Positions 42,671 through 53,055 are shown, counted from the stretch's first letter. The stretch: DNA of 64,000 nucleotides from Chitinophaga sp. sic0106 (GCF_019219075.1 NZ_JAHUWJ010000002.1:310001-374000), one strand, 5' to 3'. Notes: generated by a model not told the origin, from the letters alone. Numbers and translations are program-made.

Positions 42671-42868
42671 GTTAATTCATTTTGGGATGTATTTCAATAC
42701 TACAGGTACTTGTCGCATGACTGTAGCAAAAAAAACAATCGCTTAATTGTAGCTCGCAAATGTAATTAAAAAGGCCTTTTTCCCAAGAAAAAGAAATTAA
42801 CAGTTTTTAGCATGGATATTGCTGTCTCAGCCCTCCCTGATGCACATTTTTAACTACTTTTACGGCAT

Positions 42869-43639
42869 ATGGAAAACAACGCTACTTTCGACAGACTTTT
42901 GAAGATCATGGACGATCTGCGGGAAAAATGCCCCTGGGATAAAAAACAAACCATTCAAACCCTCCGGCAGCTGACCATAGAAGAAACCTATGAACTCGCA
43001 GATGCTATCACAGACGAAAACTGGCAGGCCATTAAGGAAGAACTGGGCGACCTCATGCTCCACATGGTTTTCTATGCTAAAATAGGTGCAGAACAACAAC
43101 AATTCGATATCAACGACGTCATTAACGGCGTCTGTGAAAAACTTATTCACCGGCACCCGCATATCTATGGTGATGTTAAAGTCGAAGATGAAGAAGAGGT
43201 AAAACAAAACTGGGAGAAACTGAAACTCAAAGAGGGGAAAAAATCTGTCCTCGGAGGTGTGCCCAAAGCCTTGCCCGCATTGGTTAAAGCCATGCGTATC
43301 CAGGAAAAAGCCAAACAAACCGGCTTCGAATGGGAAAATAACAGCCAGGTAATGGATAAAATAAAAGAAGAACTCGCAGAACTGGAAGAAGCCATCGGTG
43401 CCGGTAACCAGGATCATATCGAAGCCGAATTCGGAGATGTGATGTTCTCACTGGTCAACTATTCCCGCTTCCTGAAGGTGGACGCAGAAAATGCCCTGGA
43501 ACGCACGAATAAAAAGTTTCAGCGCCGCTTCCAGGAAATGGAAACGATGGCCCTTCAACAAGGCAAACAACTCAACGACATGTCCCTGACGGAAATGGAT
43601 GCGCTCTGGAACGAAGTCAAAGCGCAAGAAAAAGCATAA
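42869..43639 (+). CDS. mazG: Nucleoside triphosphate pyrophosphohydrolase MazG
   Basis: 256 residues. Two MazG repeats are seen: CPWDKKQTIQTLRQLTIEE with EELGDLMLHMVFYA in the first half, and KEELAELEEAI with EAEFGDVMFSLVNYSRF in the second. The EExxE/ExxD metal ligands are complete. It hydrolyses (d)NTPs to the monophosphate and pyrophosphate, a house-cleaning reaction. The gene starts at ATG 42869; the large sensor kinase follows 18 bp downstream. Confidence 0.93.
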   Translation: MENNATFDRLLKIMDDLREKCPWDKKQTIQTLRQLTIEETYELADAITDENWQAIKEELGDLMLHMVFYAKIGAEQQQFDINDVINGVCEKLIHRHPHIYGDVKVEDEEEVKQNWEKLKLKEGKKSVLGGVPKALPALVKAMRIQEKAKQTGFEWENNSQVMDKIKEELAELEEAIGAGNQDHIEAEFGDVMFSLVNYSRFLKVDAENALERTNKKFQRRFQEMETMALQQGKQLNDMSLTEMDALWNEVKAQEKA

Positions 43640-43657
43640 GCCCAAACTATACTCCCA

Positions 43658-46600
43658 TTGATCGACGCTAAAGAAATACGCTTATTTTTCCTGCGGCATG
43701 GCTACCTGCTGATCGTAGCGGCATGGCTGTTTACCTTCGCTTTCCTGTTCAGCAACTACTGGTCGTACTACTCCTCTCCGCAAGGCGTACAACACAGCCT
43801 GGAAAAAAGTATACGCGAAAGAGAAAAAGATTTCAATGCCTTCCTGCTGGATACTTCTACCGTAAATGCACTGTTCTCCCGCTCTTATACGGAAAAAGCA
43901 GTGGAAAAGCTGAGCAAACGCGATTTCCATGTGTTTGCGTACGATTCCTCCGTAGTCGAGGGGGCGTGGCTGGCCTTCTGGAGTACCAACCTCGTACAGC
44001 TGGACGACCTCCCCGCACAATGGCGCAGTGGTGAGTATTTCCTGAAGTTGAAAAATGGCTATTACGACGTCGTTGTCAGAAACATCAGGGCACCCGAAGG
44101 GCATACCCGCAGAGTAGTAGGGCTGATCCCCGTACGCATGGAATATGCCCTGCAAAACCATTATCTCGTTAATCACTTTTTTGATAAACCCGCGCTGGGT
44201 GCAGAATATCAGATCCATATCTTCCCGCATAACTACATGTCCAATGAGCATATAGTATTGCCGGTAGTAAACAGTAGTAATAAAACGCTCTTTTATCTCG
44301 ACTATAACAAAACCTTCCACAGCAGGCCTCCCAACCTGTTCAGCGTAATATTCCGGGTGCTCGGAAGTATCTGTGTGCTCATATTCCTGAACCTGTTTGT
44401 GACCCAGCTGGCAAAAAATTCCAATCCGCTATACGCCTTTCTGGTACTGTTTGTAGTGGTGTTTGGACTTCGCGTGCTTAGCTACGTATATGCGTTTCCG
44501 TTTAACATGCGTAGCCTCAATATCTTCGATCCGAGCATCTACGCAAAAGATGAAATATTCCGCTCCCTGGGCGACCTGGCCATCAACGTCATCCTCGTGT
44601 TCTGGCTCATTGTGTTCTTCCGCGAACACGTGAAAACCATCAACCCGCCAGTGATTAAAAAACGCTGGATGCAAAGCCTGGTCATCATCGTAGCGAGCCT
44701 CCTGCTATACATCGTAGAGCAATTTCTGGCTGACCTCATCCAGAGTCTGGTAATCGATTCCCGCATCTCTTTTGATGTAACCAACTTTTTCAGTCTGAAT
44801 GAATACAGCGTCATAGGCTTTGTGGTACTGGGTTTTATCTCATTCAGCTTTTTGTTTTTTTCGCAGATCATCAACTACCTGCTCAATGAGCTCACCAACT
44901 TCCGCTACCGTACCAAATACATATGGCTGGCAGCAGTAGGTATACTCTGGATTCTTTTCCGGCTGCATAATCCCGACGTGCCTTTCACCGTCACCATGGT
45001 GATATGGCTGCTGTTGTATATCGTGTTGCTCGACTTCATTGCCGACAGGTTCGAAAGCACCGTAGCCACCGTACCTTTCCTCTTCTGGCTGTTCCTGCTC
45101 ACAGTTACCACTTCAGGTACCATCGTGTACTATAACAATCAGAAAGAAGTGTCTACCCGCCTCAATATTGCCAAAAATCTCTCGAAACAGAAGGACCCTT
45201 ACCTGGAAATTCTGCTCAACGATGTCGGCAAAAAAATGGAGCGCGACGAATACCTGCAAAGTTTCTTCGACCACCGGGAATCGGTGCCGCATAAGTCGGA
45301 ACTGGAAAATGATTTACTGCAGAAATACTTCCAGGGCTACCTGAGCAGGTTCAATATCACCTTTTATCCTTACGATGAAAACGGGGACCCCATCTATGCT
45401 TCCGATACCATCTCCCTGATATCCTTTAACAGACGGATGTTGTATGATCCGGAAGCCGCACCGGTACTGCAGGGAGGTAACGATCTTTATTATTACGAAA
45501 AGAGTTTTAAACAATATAGTTATATCGGGAAGAAGGAATTTTATAGTCCGGTAGATCACGCAGGTGTAGGTTGGTTGCTCTACGTGATCACCCCTAAAGT
45601 ATCCGCTTCCGACAGAATTTATCCGGAACTCCTGGTAGAAGGCGATGTATCAGATGCCACCAGGGAAAACGCTTCTGCGTATTCCTATGCCGTTTATGAT
45701 AAAGGTATTCTGGTAAGTAACTTCAACGATTTTCCGTTCCCTATACGTTTGTACGCATCCGATCTGCCGGCCACAGATGTGGCGTTACGCTGGGTAAGGG
45801 GGCATTCGGAGCTGGTGTACAAGGCTACAGCCGATAAGGTAGTGCTGGTGGTAAAGGAGAGCAGGTCGTTTACAGAATTCATTGCTTTGTTTGCCTGCAT
45901 GTTCTGCCTTTTCCTGCTGATCATCGTTATCTATAAAGTATTTGACCTGCTGATCAAAGCACGTATGCGCATCAGCAATCTGCGTACATTGGTGAAAATC
46001 AGTATCCGCAGAAAAGTCCATGGCACCATCATTTTCATCGTCGTATTTTCCTTCGTGATCCTGGGTTTAACCACAATCAAGTTTTTTATTTACCGCTCGG
46101 AATTACAGAATAAGGAAAAGCTGAGCAAAGCCATGGGAGAGGTAGCCACCGACGTGGAAAAAGTGTTTGATAACCAGGAAACACACGACCAGGTGGGCGA
46201 TATATACGATTCGCATTTATTGGTGCAGTTGAGTAATTCGCTGGCCAACATTGCGGATGATCGTGCGATGGACCTCAACGTTTATGACCGTGACGGGAAT
46301 CTGCAAATCACTACCCAGCCATTGATGGTGGAGAAGGGGCTGATTTCCCGGAAAATGAATCCCCTGGGCTATTATCAGCTATACAATGAGCAGCTGATAC
46401 AGTTTATCCAGTATGAGCAAATTGGTACAATGGCTTTTCTTTCCGGATATGTTCCTTTAAGAAATGATGCAGGAGAAGTTTTTGCTTATCTGAACGTTCC
46501 CTACTTTGCCACGCAAACGGAGTTAAAGCAGCAGATCTCCAGCTTCCTGGTGGCGCTGATTACTTTCAATGCTTTCATCTTCCTGATCGCGGGTATTATC

Positions 46601-47467
46601 GCCCTGCTGATAACGAATTCGATTACACGTTCTTTCTCGCTCGTCACTGAAAAGCTGCGTCACGTTAACCTGGGCCAGCGAAATGATGAAATTGACTGGG
46701 ATAAGGATGATGAAATTGGGGCGTTGGTAAAAGAATATAATAAGATGGTAAGGAAACTGGAAGTGAGTGCGGCAAGATTGGCTAAGAGTGAGCGTGAGGG
46801 AGCCTGGAGGGAGATGGCAAGGCAGGTGGCGCATGAGATCAAGAATCCGCTAACGCCCATGAAGCTGAGCATTCAGTACCTGCAACGCGCCATTGCTGAT
46901 GACCGGCCTAATGTAAAGGAGCTGTCGAAAAATGTGGCCAACACCCTCGTAGAGCAGATTGAACACCTGGCCAACATTGCGTCGGATTTCTCTGCGTTTG
47001 CCCGTATAGGTGAGCCTTCCAATGAAGTGGTGCAGGTCAATGAGGTCCTGCATTCCCTCACCGGCTTATACCAGGGCCATGAGCATTGTACGGTGATCTA
47101 CCAGGAACCATCCACGGATTATTATGTATATGCTGATAAAACCCAGATGAACCGCCTGTTCACCAACTTGCTGCAAAATGCTACACAGGCGATCCCGGAA
47201 GGGCGGGAGGGGAGAGTAATGGTGCGTTTCCAGCGCACGGATGATCGCTATGTGATCGTCAGCGTGGCGGATAACGGGGATGGTATTAGTCCGGAAGTCC
47301 AGTCGAAAATATTTGTGCCTAATTTCACCACCAAATCCTCCGGTACCGGTCTGGGGCTGGCGATGTGCAAGAATATTGTGGAGCAGATGCGCGGTGAAAT
47401 CTGGTTTGAAACCAAGTTAAATGAGGGCACTACGTTTTACGTAAAAATGACACTGTATGAGGCGTAA
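43658..47467 (+). CDS. Large membrane sensor histidine kinase, NtrY-like
   Basis: 1269 residues from a TTG start, with no Shine-Dalgarno-like signal I can name. Several transmembrane helices are found, the first at about residues 13-33 and a cluster at about 230-480. A large extracytoplasmic region follows, then two more helices (one near 745-770, another near 960-985), a HAMP-type linker (NSITRSFSLVTEKLRHVNLG) and the H-box REMARQVAHEIKNPLTPMK with His1059. The ATPase has NLLQNATQAIPE and GTGLGLAMCKNI. The H-box is of the NtrY type. No regulator is encoded next to it, so its partner is elsewhere. Confidence 0.88.
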   Translation: MIDAKEIRLFFLRHGYLLIVAAWLFTFAFLFSNYWSYYSSPQGVQHSLEKSIREREKDFNAFLLDTSTVNALFSRSYTEKAVEKLSKRDFHVFAYDSSVVEGAWLAFWSTNLVQLDDLPAQWRSGEYFLKLKNGYYDVVVRNIRAPEGHTRRVVGLIPVRMEYALQNHYLVNHFFDKPALGAEYQIHIFPHNYMSNEHIVLPVVNSSNKTLFYLDYNKTFHSRPPNLFSVIFRVLGSICVLIFLNLFVTQLAKNSNPLYAFLVLFVVVFGLRVLSYVYAFPFNMRSLNIFDPSIYAKDEIFRSLGDLAINVILVFWLIVFFREHVKTINPPVIKKRWMQSLVIIVASLLLYIVEQFLADLIQSLVIDSRISFDVTNFFSLNEYSVIGFVVLGFISFSFLFFSQIINYLLNELTNFRYRTKYIWLAAVGILWILFRLHNPDVPFTVTMVIWLLLYIVLLDFIADRFESTVATVPFLFWLFLLTVTTSGTIVYYNNQKEVSTRLNIAKNLSKQKDPYLEILLNDVGKKMERDEYLQSFFDHRESVPHKSELENDLLQKYFQGYLSRFNITFYPYDENGDPIYASDTISLISFNRRMLYDPEAAPVLQGGNDLYYYEKSFKQYSYIGKKEFYSPVDHAGVGWLLYVITPKVSASDRIYPELLVEGDVSDATRENASAYSYAVYDKGILVSNFNDFPFPIRLYASDLPATDVALRWVRGHSELVYKATADKVVLVVKESRSFTEFIALFACMFCLFLLIIVIYKVFDLLIKARMRISNLRTLVKISIRRKVHGTIIFIVVFSFVILGLTTIKFFIYRSELQNKEKLSKAMGEVATDVEKVFDNQETHDQVGDIYDSHLLVQLSNSLANIADDRAMDLNVYDRDGNLQITTQPLMVEKGLISRKMNPLGYYQLYNEQLIQFIQYEQIGTMAFLSGYVPLRNDAGEVFAYLNVPYFATQTELKQQISSFLVALITFNAFIFLIAGIIALLITNSITRSFSLVTEKLRHVNLGQRNDEIDWDKDDEIGALVKEYNKMVRKLEVSAARLAKSEREGAWREMARQVAHEIKNPLTPMKLSIQYLQRAIADDRPNVKELSKNVANTLVEQIEHLANIASDFSAFARIGEPSNEVVQVNEVLHSLTGLYQGHEHCTVIYQEPSTDYYVYADKTQMNRLFTNLLQNATQAIPEGREGRVMVRFQRTDDRYVIVSVADNGDGISPEVQSKIFVPNFTTKSSGTGLGLAMCKNIVEQMRGEIWFETKLNEGTTFYVKMTLYEA

Positions 47468-47547
47468 TAATTCAGGGAGATGTCAGCCTTGTGTTATAGT
47501 ATTGTTCCGTTGTACTGTGGTAATAATTTAGGGAGATGTCAGCGCCT
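47466..47547 (+). repeat. Direct repeat of about 24 bp after the kinase gene
   Basis: TAATAATTCAGGGAGATGTCAGC at 47466 and TAATAATTTAGGGAGATGTCAGC at about 47520 differ by one base. The unit is about 54 bp. Confidence 0.6.
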
Positions 47548-47616
47548 GTGTTGCTACATTCTCCAATGATTCACCGTTCATTCAATAACACATGCCTTAT
47601 GCGCTCATAAATTGCA

Positions 47617-47729
47617 AAGGGATGTGGGCGCACCCCGCGCCCACATCCCTTTTTCACCAGTGCCGAAGGCACTGGTGAAAAAGGGATAAAAACAAGAAAG
47701 CCTTCGCGCAAGCGAAGGCTTTCTGAATA
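47617..47729. terminator. Cluster of three strong hairpins between kinase and plsX
   Basis: A 16-bp stem (AAAGGGATGTGGGCGC, loop ACCCC) at 47617-47653; a 20-bp perfect stem with GAA loop at 47645-47687, which shares its left arm start with the right arm of the first; and GAAAGCCTTCGC-GCAA-GCGAAGGCTTTC at 47696-47723. The last is a bidirectional terminator; the first two cannot form together. Confidence 0.75.
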
Positions 47730-47743
47730 AGTTATGAGCAGGA

Positions 47744-48694
47744 TTACGCTTCTTTAGTACTAAAGCTGGCAGTAATCTTTTCCAACAGTTTAGATTGTAG
47801 CATCTGCTGTGCGAGCAGAATCATGTTTTTAAAGGCGAGTGCCTGAGAAATACCATGACCGATAATTACAGGTTTGGAAACACCCAGAACCGGGGTACCA
47901 CCGTAGGTCTCGGAATCAAACTTACTAATGTACTCGTCATTGATACCACGTCTGTGCGTGATTTCATGGATTGACTCGGCCATTTTAAGAATGATATTTC
48001 CGGTGAAGCCTTCACAAACAATTACATCGGCTTTATTGCTGAAGATATCTCTACCTTCGATATTTCCGACGAAATTGATTTGTTTGTTTTCTTTTAATAG
48101 CGGATAAGTGGCCTGAGCGAGCAAGTTGCCCTTTCCTTCTTCTTCCCCAATATTCAGTAATCCAACTTTAGGGTTGGGAACATTCAGGATGTTCTGGGAA
48201 TATAGGGAGCCTAGGATGGCAAATTGTGCCAGGTTTTCTGGTTTGCAGTCGGCGTTGATACCCACATCGAGCAGCACTCCGTATGAGCCGTCTTCGCGGG
48301 GAACAAGAGTAGAAATCGTAGGACGTTGCACCCCTTCAATGCCTTTAATAGAATAATAGGTACCTACCATCATCGCTCCGGTATTACCAGCGCTGATGAA
48401 AGCATCTACCTTTTCATTCTTTAAAAGATGGAAACCAATTGAGATAGAAGCTTGGGGCTTCTCTTTCAGTGCCTTGGTAGGGTGTTCATTCATCCCAATA
48501 ACCTGAGATGAATGAACAACTGAATATTTTGATTGGTCCAGCTGTGCATCAGCAAGAAGTGGCGTGAGCTGTTGCTCATCTCCAATCAATACGAGATGCA
48601 CATCAGATGCAACTGTATCTAAATATAATTTTACTCCTTTTACTGCTTCTGTGGGAGCGAAGTCGCCACCCATCATATCAAGCCCGATTCTCAT
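47744..48694 (-). CDS. plsX: Phosphate acyltransferase PlsX
   Basis: 316 residues from ATG 48694 (MRIGLDMMGGDFAP); the frame extends three codons to a TTG. The family patterns GDFAPTEAVKG, HPTKALKEK, SAGNTGAMM and VCEGFTGNIILK are present. It makes acyl-phosphate from acyl-ACP for the first step of phospholipid synthesis. It follows yceD and rpmF in the classic order. No fabH is seen after it within the window. Confidence 0.96.
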   Translation of the reverse strand: MRIGLDMMGGDFAPTEAVKGVKLYLDTVASDVHLVLIGDEQQLTPLLADAQLDQSKYSVVHSSQVIGMNEHPTKALKEKPQASISIGFHLLKNEKVDAFISAGNTGAMMVGTYYSIKGIEGVQRPTISTLVPREDGSYGVLLDVGINADCKPENLAQFAILGSLYSQNILNVPNPKVGLLNIGEEEGKGNLLAQATYPLLKENKQINFVGNIEGRDIFSNKADVIVCEGFTGNIILKMAESIHEITHRRGINDEYISKFDSETYGGTPVLGVSKPVIIGHGISQALAFKNMILLAQQMLQSKLLEKITASFSTKEA

Positions 48695-48742
48695 GTAACT
48701 CAAGTTTGTTCTTGTTAGCTCGGGTAAAATTAGTAAAAATTA

Positions 48743-48937
48743 TTATTTAGCAGCGCCCTGTTTTTCCAACACTACTTTTCCTTTGTAGTACAGTTTGTTT
48801 TCTACCCAATGAGCACGGTGTCTCAGGTGCACTTCTCCGGTTGCGCTGTCTGTGCTTAATGTATCCGCTACCGCCTTATAATGCGTTCTTCTCTTTGCTG
48901 ATCTTTGCTGAGAATGTCTGCGTTTAGGATTTGGCAT
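48743..48937 (-). CDS. rpmF: 50S ribosomal protein L32
   Basis: 64 residues. Starts with the L32 signature MPNPKRRHSQQRSAKRR. It lies between yceD (12 bp upstream) and plsX (48 bp downstream). The cysteine zinc ligands of some L32 proteins are absent, as in the zinc-independent form. Confidence 0.97.
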   Translation of the reverse strand: MPNPKRRHSQQRSAKRRTHYKAVADTLSTDSATGEVHLRHRAHWVENKLYYKGKVVLEKQGAAK

Positions 48938-48949
48938 TTTATTTAATTT

Positions 48950-49498
48950 TTAATTGTCCTTAAATTTATCCAACCCTTTCCAGATTGGGTTATCGTTTTC
49001 TTTTGCCTGCTGGTTCATACGTTCCAGCATTTCTATCACCTTTGGATTGCACCCGCTCTTGCCATCGGCAGTATCCGGGTGAATGTGCTGCATCGGAATG
49101 CTCAAATGTATAAACTCATAAATCAGATCAGACACATTCAAATGTGATTCCGTCCTCGATATATACGATACATCCGGATCTTCCTCCGACTCGTTCATTT
49201 CCTCTGGATTGTCCACCAGTTTTACCACATGGTTGAAATCATCCCAGAGCTGTAGTTCAAAAGGCTCTCCACATCTGTCACAATTAACAGTAGCAGTGCC
49301 ACCTATCTCAAACTTCAACATGAAGAAGTTGCTCTTCTTGTCAAGATTCAAATTCACCGTCGCTTTGCAATTACTAAAGTCCCTCGGACCATCGTAGTTC
49401 TCAAAGAAACTCTCATCCACCTCGTACTGAAATGTGTGCACCCCGGGTTTTAATCCTACAAAGGCTATTTCAAAATCGCGGTGTGGTTTCATATCCAT
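48950..49498 (-). CDS. DUF177/YceD family protein
   Basis: 182 residues from ATG 49498; ATG 49492 is equally possible and the frame extends eight codons upstream. A beta-rich N-terminus is followed by CDRCGEPFELQLWDDF, the cysteine pair typical of the family. The conserved C-terminal part contains DLIYEFIHLSIPMQH. The family is linked to 23S rRNA and ribosome assembly in other bacteria, and the rpmF neighbour fits. First gene of the yceD-rpmF-plsX operon. Confidence 0.9.
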   Translation of the reverse strand: MDMKPHRDFEIAFVGLKPGVHTFQYEVDESFFENYDGPRDFSNCKATVNLNLDKKSNFFMLKFEIGGTATVNCDRCGEPFELQLWDDFNHVVKLVDNPEEMNESEEDPDVSYISRTESHLNVSDLIYEFIHLSIPMQHIHPDTADGKSGCNPKVIEMLERMNQQAKENDNPIWKGLDKFKDN

Positions 49499-49519
49499 AT
49501 CCTCACTTTTAGAGGGATG

Positions 49520-49549
49520 CAAAGGTAATTAAATATTTGCAATTGCAAA
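49520..49549 (-). promoter_or_regulatory. Promoter of the yceD-rpmF-plsX operon
   Basis: TTTG (49549-49546), an 18-bp spacer, then TACCTTTG (49527-49520) on the minus strand, the Bacteroidota consensus. It places the transcription start just before the first ATG. Confidence 0.7.
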
Positions 49550-49740
49550 AATTTCCTAAATTTGTTCACTATTGATATTATATTTAATATATATTTATAT
49601 AGTAATAAAATATCAACCATATTGCTGTCCCTGCGGACCAGCGCGAATTACAAAGGTAATCTTTTCTACCAGTATTCCAGCGCCATTTTCGCATTGTCAG
49701 TAAATATTGAAAACCCTTAGTCCCCCTATTCCATCAAACG

Positions 49741-52161
49741 ATGAAGTCCATAGGAAAAGAAGCAAAGAAAAACAGTGCTCCCGTAGCCGGTAACGTCAAC
49801 AACGGCGCCGCCGACTTATTTTCCATGCCCATCACCGCCTGGCTCCAGCATAATAACGCGGGAATACTGGTGACTAACGAACAGTACCGCTGCATCTGGA
49901 TCAATGATATCCTGCAGCAACATACCGGCAACCTCATCCAGATTGGGGACTCTTATACCGGCATGATCACCGCACTGACTCCCATGCTGGCCAACCCGGC
50001 AGCTTTCCATAAACAGCTCCGGATTCTCCGGAAAGATAAAAAACCCTGGTTCGGATGGGAACTACCCTTCCTGAACGGCCAGTTCAGAGAAGTAACCCAC
50101 CTGCCGGTATTTCAGGGCGACCGATTCGTAGGCTGCATCTGGCAGATAGTGGATGTTACCCGCCGCAACAGCGTGCAGGAAGCTATCCGCCTCAATGAAC
50201 AGAAGTTCCGCACCGTCCTCAATAATCTCAATGCCGCCATGTGCGAAACAGACCTGGAAGGCAATATCACCCGCGTTTATGAAAGCTTCTGCCGCCTGTC
50301 AGGCTACAGGGAAGAAGAACTCATCGGCAAAAACCTCACGGAAGTATTCGTGCCCGCCGAAAAGAAACTCTACGCCAAAGCCCTTCGCAAACGAAGGCTC
50401 GATCATAACGTACCACTCCTGTACGACCTGGAAGTAGTACTCAAAGACGGCTCCCGCAAATGGGTCGTGTGCAGCTCCACCAACGTGTATGACCAGGCCG
50501 GTCAGATCATTGGCGGCGCCGCTGTTCACATGGATATCACCCGCCAGAAACTGCTGCAACAGGACCTCGAAAACGCCCGCCGATCCGCCGAAGAAGCCCG
50601 GCAGGCCCAAAAGGAATTCCTCGCCAGCATGAGCCACGAAATCCGTACCCCCCTCAACGCTATCATCGGGATGGCACACCTCCTGGAAGAAACCAACCTC
50701 GATGCCCAGCAAAAGGAATATATTAACCTCCTGAAACACTCCTCCGGCATACTGCTGGGTATTGTCAGTGATATTCTCGATATTTCCCGCATCGAAGCAG
50801 GGGAATTCCAGGTAAATCAACGGGAATTCAATCTGAGGGAACTGATACAATCCCTGCGACATACCTTTGAACTGAAACTAGGCCGCCGACCCGTAAAAAT
50901 TACCACCGAACTCGATCCTGCCATCAATACCTGGCTCATTGGAGATAATATGCTCCTGAACCAAATACTACTCAATTTGTTAGGTAATGCAGAGAAGTTC
51001 ACAACGGAAGGAGAAATAGCTATCCGCATCCATCAGGAAAGCTGGCTTAATCATAAATCATGGATCAGCTTTCGTATATGCGATACCGGTATAGGCATCA
51101 GGAAAGATAAACTGGAACATATTTTTCTGAACTATAAACAGGCAGAAGGAGATATACGTGAACAATACGGAGGCACAGGGCTGGGACTGGCCATCGCCAA
51201 ACAACTGGTAGAACTGCAGGGAGGTACCATCGCAGTAGAAGAAATGACCGGATTTCAAACGGTATTCTGCTTCAAACTCCCCTTCATCGATACCGGTAAA
51301 CCACTGGCAGCCGGCAGCCGCAAACCCGGTACCGTACTCAAACAACGAACATTCGAAAACGCCAGGATCCTGGTAGTGGAAGATAACCAGATGAACCTCC
51401 GCTACATCATGAGCCTGTTGCAGAAATACAAAATCAATTATAACGTTGCTACCAACGGACCCGATGCTTCCTATTTCCTGGAATCACGACAGTACGACCT
51501 CATACTCATGGATATCCGAATCCCCGGCATGAACGGACTCGAACTGGCCCAGAAAATAAGAGCCAACGAAGACCTGCCCAACGTAGCAACACCCGTTATC
51601 GCCACTACCGCCGTTGCCATGGAAAGTACCGCCAACATGGCCCGCGCAGCCGGCATAACCGACATACTCATCAAACCATATACACCGGATCAGCTATTAC
51701 AGGTGTTCAATAAATATCTAAACGAAGACGAAACAGAATTAATAATGGAAGAAGTGCAGAATATAAGCGGCTATGATTTTAATCCCGACCTGAATGTACA
51801 GTTCCTCAACGGACTGTATGAAAATAATATATCCTATGCCGCCGACCTCTTCGAAATCTTTATCCGCATTATCCGCGATGAAATCGGTAAAATAGGCGAC
51901 CTGCTGGCAAAGGACGACTGGACCACCATGAAGTTTAACCTGCATAAACTCAAGCCTAACTTCGCCATGGTAGGCCTCACCTGGATCACCGAAAAAATTC
52001 AGGTACTGGAAGGCCTGCTTGTGACCGATCAGGACCAGCGTAAAACAGAAATTACCAGACTATACAACGAAATAGTAGCCGAAATGAATAAATACTACCC
52101 TGTAGTAAATGAAGAATATGAAAAAATGCGCAGATTCATTGAAGCCAATGGCCTCCGGTAA
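49741..52161 (+). CDS. PAS-containing hybrid sensor histidine kinase with receiver and Hpt domains
   Basis: 806 residues, no transmembrane segment. A PAS-like region sits at about 25-140, a second PAS with PAC at about 155-280 (NLNAAMCETDLEGNITRVYE), and the H-box EFLASMSHEIRTPLNAIIG with His299. The ATPase ends in GTGLGLAIAKQL, the receiver at about 540-660 has phosphoacceptor Asp591 in LILMDIRIPG, and an Hpt domain at about 690-800 has His735 in LHKLKPNFAMVG. It is an internal multistep phosphorelay, cytoplasmic. No linked output regulator is seen. Confidence 0.93.
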   Translation: MKSIGKEAKKNSAPVAGNVNNGAADLFSMPITAWLQHNNAGILVTNEQYRCIWINDILQQHTGNLIQIGDSYTGMITALTPMLANPAAFHKQLRILRKDKKPWFGWELPFLNGQFREVTHLPVFQGDRFVGCIWQIVDVTRRNSVQEAIRLNEQKFRTVLNNLNAAMCETDLEGNITRVYESFCRLSGYREEELIGKNLTEVFVPAEKKLYAKALRKRRLDHNVPLLYDLEVVLKDGSRKWVVCSSTNVYDQAGQIIGGAAVHMDITRQKLLQQDLENARRSAEEARQAQKEFLASMSHEIRTPLNAIIGMAHLLEETNLDAQQKEYINLLKHSSGILLGIVSDILDISRIEAGEFQVNQREFNLRELIQSLRHTFELKLGRRPVKITTELDPAINTWLIGDNMLLNQILLNLLGNAEKFTTEGEIAIRIHQESWLNHKSWISFRICDTGIGIRKDKLEHIFLNYKQAEGDIREQYGGTGLGLAIAKQLVELQGGTIAVEEMTGFQTVFCFKLPFIDTGKPLAAGSRKPGTVLKQRTFENARILVVEDNQMNLRYIMSLLQKYKINYNVATNGPDASYFLESRQYDLILMDIRIPGMNGLELAQKIRANEDLPNVATPVIATTAVAMESTANMARAAGITDILIKPYTPDQLLQVFNKYLNEDETELIMEEVQNISGYDFNPDLNVQFLNGLYENNISYAADLFEIFIRIIRDEIGKIGDLLAKDDWTTMKFNLHKLKPNFAMVGLTWITEKIQVLEGLLVTDQDQRKTEITRLYNEIVAEMNKYYPVVNEEYEKMRRFIEANGLR

Positions 52162-52164
52162 ACA

Positions 52165-53043
52165 TCAGTAAGCAGCCAACACCTCCCTGACACTACTATA
52201 ATAACTGCCACCAAACAAAATCGTATGCACCAGCAAAGGATAGAGCTGACATACCCCGATCCGCTGCTGCCAGCCCGGCGCTAAAGGATAGATAGATTGA
52301 TAGGCATAGTAAAACCGGGTGTCGAACCCACCAAATAACCTGGTCATCGCCAGATCCACCTCCCTGTGCCCGTAATATACCGACGGGTCATACACACATG
52401 CCCGCCCCTCCGGTCCGATCATGAAATTGCCGGACCATAAGTCGCCATGCAATAAAGCCGGCTTCTCCGCAGGAAAAATCTGTGGCAACTGCTTGCATAA
52501 ACGCTCTACCTGCTTTACAGTACCCGCTTCTATGATGCCCCTGTCATACGCCAGTTTTGTGAGCGGCATCAGCCTGTTAAAAGCGTAAAATACCGGCCAG
52601 CTGTTATAAGGAGTGTTATATTGTTTTAAAGTGCCTATGTAGTTGGGACTCATATAACCAAAATGTGGATTGGTACGCAAATGCTGCTTACTCAGTCCCG
52701 CCGCAAAATTCTCCCAGAAATCCCCGATCGCCGTGCCCTTATTAATATTTTCAAGTAACAAAAAAGTTTTACCCGCCGTCTCGCCATAAGCCAGCGGCTT
52801 AGGCACAGTAAGGGCCTGCGCATTGCGCAACTCCGTCAACCCGGCATACTCCTGCTGAAACAGGTCCGGATACAACGCTGCATTATTTAACTTCAAAAAG
52901 AAATATCCTTCGTTAGTGCCTATACGGAATGTTTTATTAATATCCCCGCCATTGATGCTTTTTGCCTCATTAATGTGTACTTTTAGTTGCAGTTTTTCAG
53001 ATATAGCTCCGCCAAGCAATATTTGTAAAGATTCATCTATCAT
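52165..53043 (-). CDS. Fructosamine kinase family protein
   Basis: 292 residues. Kinase-like fold with GDINKTFRIGTNEGYFFLKLN, the catalytic loop LLHGDLWSGNFMIG and the metal-binding VYDPSVYYGHREVDLAMTRL. Family members phosphorylate ketosamines (ribulosamine or erythrulosamine) on glycated proteins to trigger deglycation. Its start is 12 bp from the divergent DUF3810 gene. Length is normal. Confidence 0.92.
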   Translation of the reverse strand: MIDESLQILLGGAISEKLQLKVHINEAKSINGGDINKTFRIGTNEGYFFLKLNNAALYPDLFQQEYAGLTELRNAQALTVPKPLAYGETAGKTFLLLENINKGTAIGDFWENFAAGLSKQHLRTNPHFGYMSPNYIGTLKQYNTPYNSWPVFYAFNRLMPLTKLAYDRGIIEAGTVKQVERLCKQLPQIFPAEKPALLHGDLWSGNFMIGPEGRACVYDPSVYYGHREVDLAMTRLFGGFDTRFYYAYQSIYPLAPGWQQRIGVCQLYPLLVHTILFGGSYYSSVREVLAAY

Positions 53044-53055
53044 GATCCTTATTGT

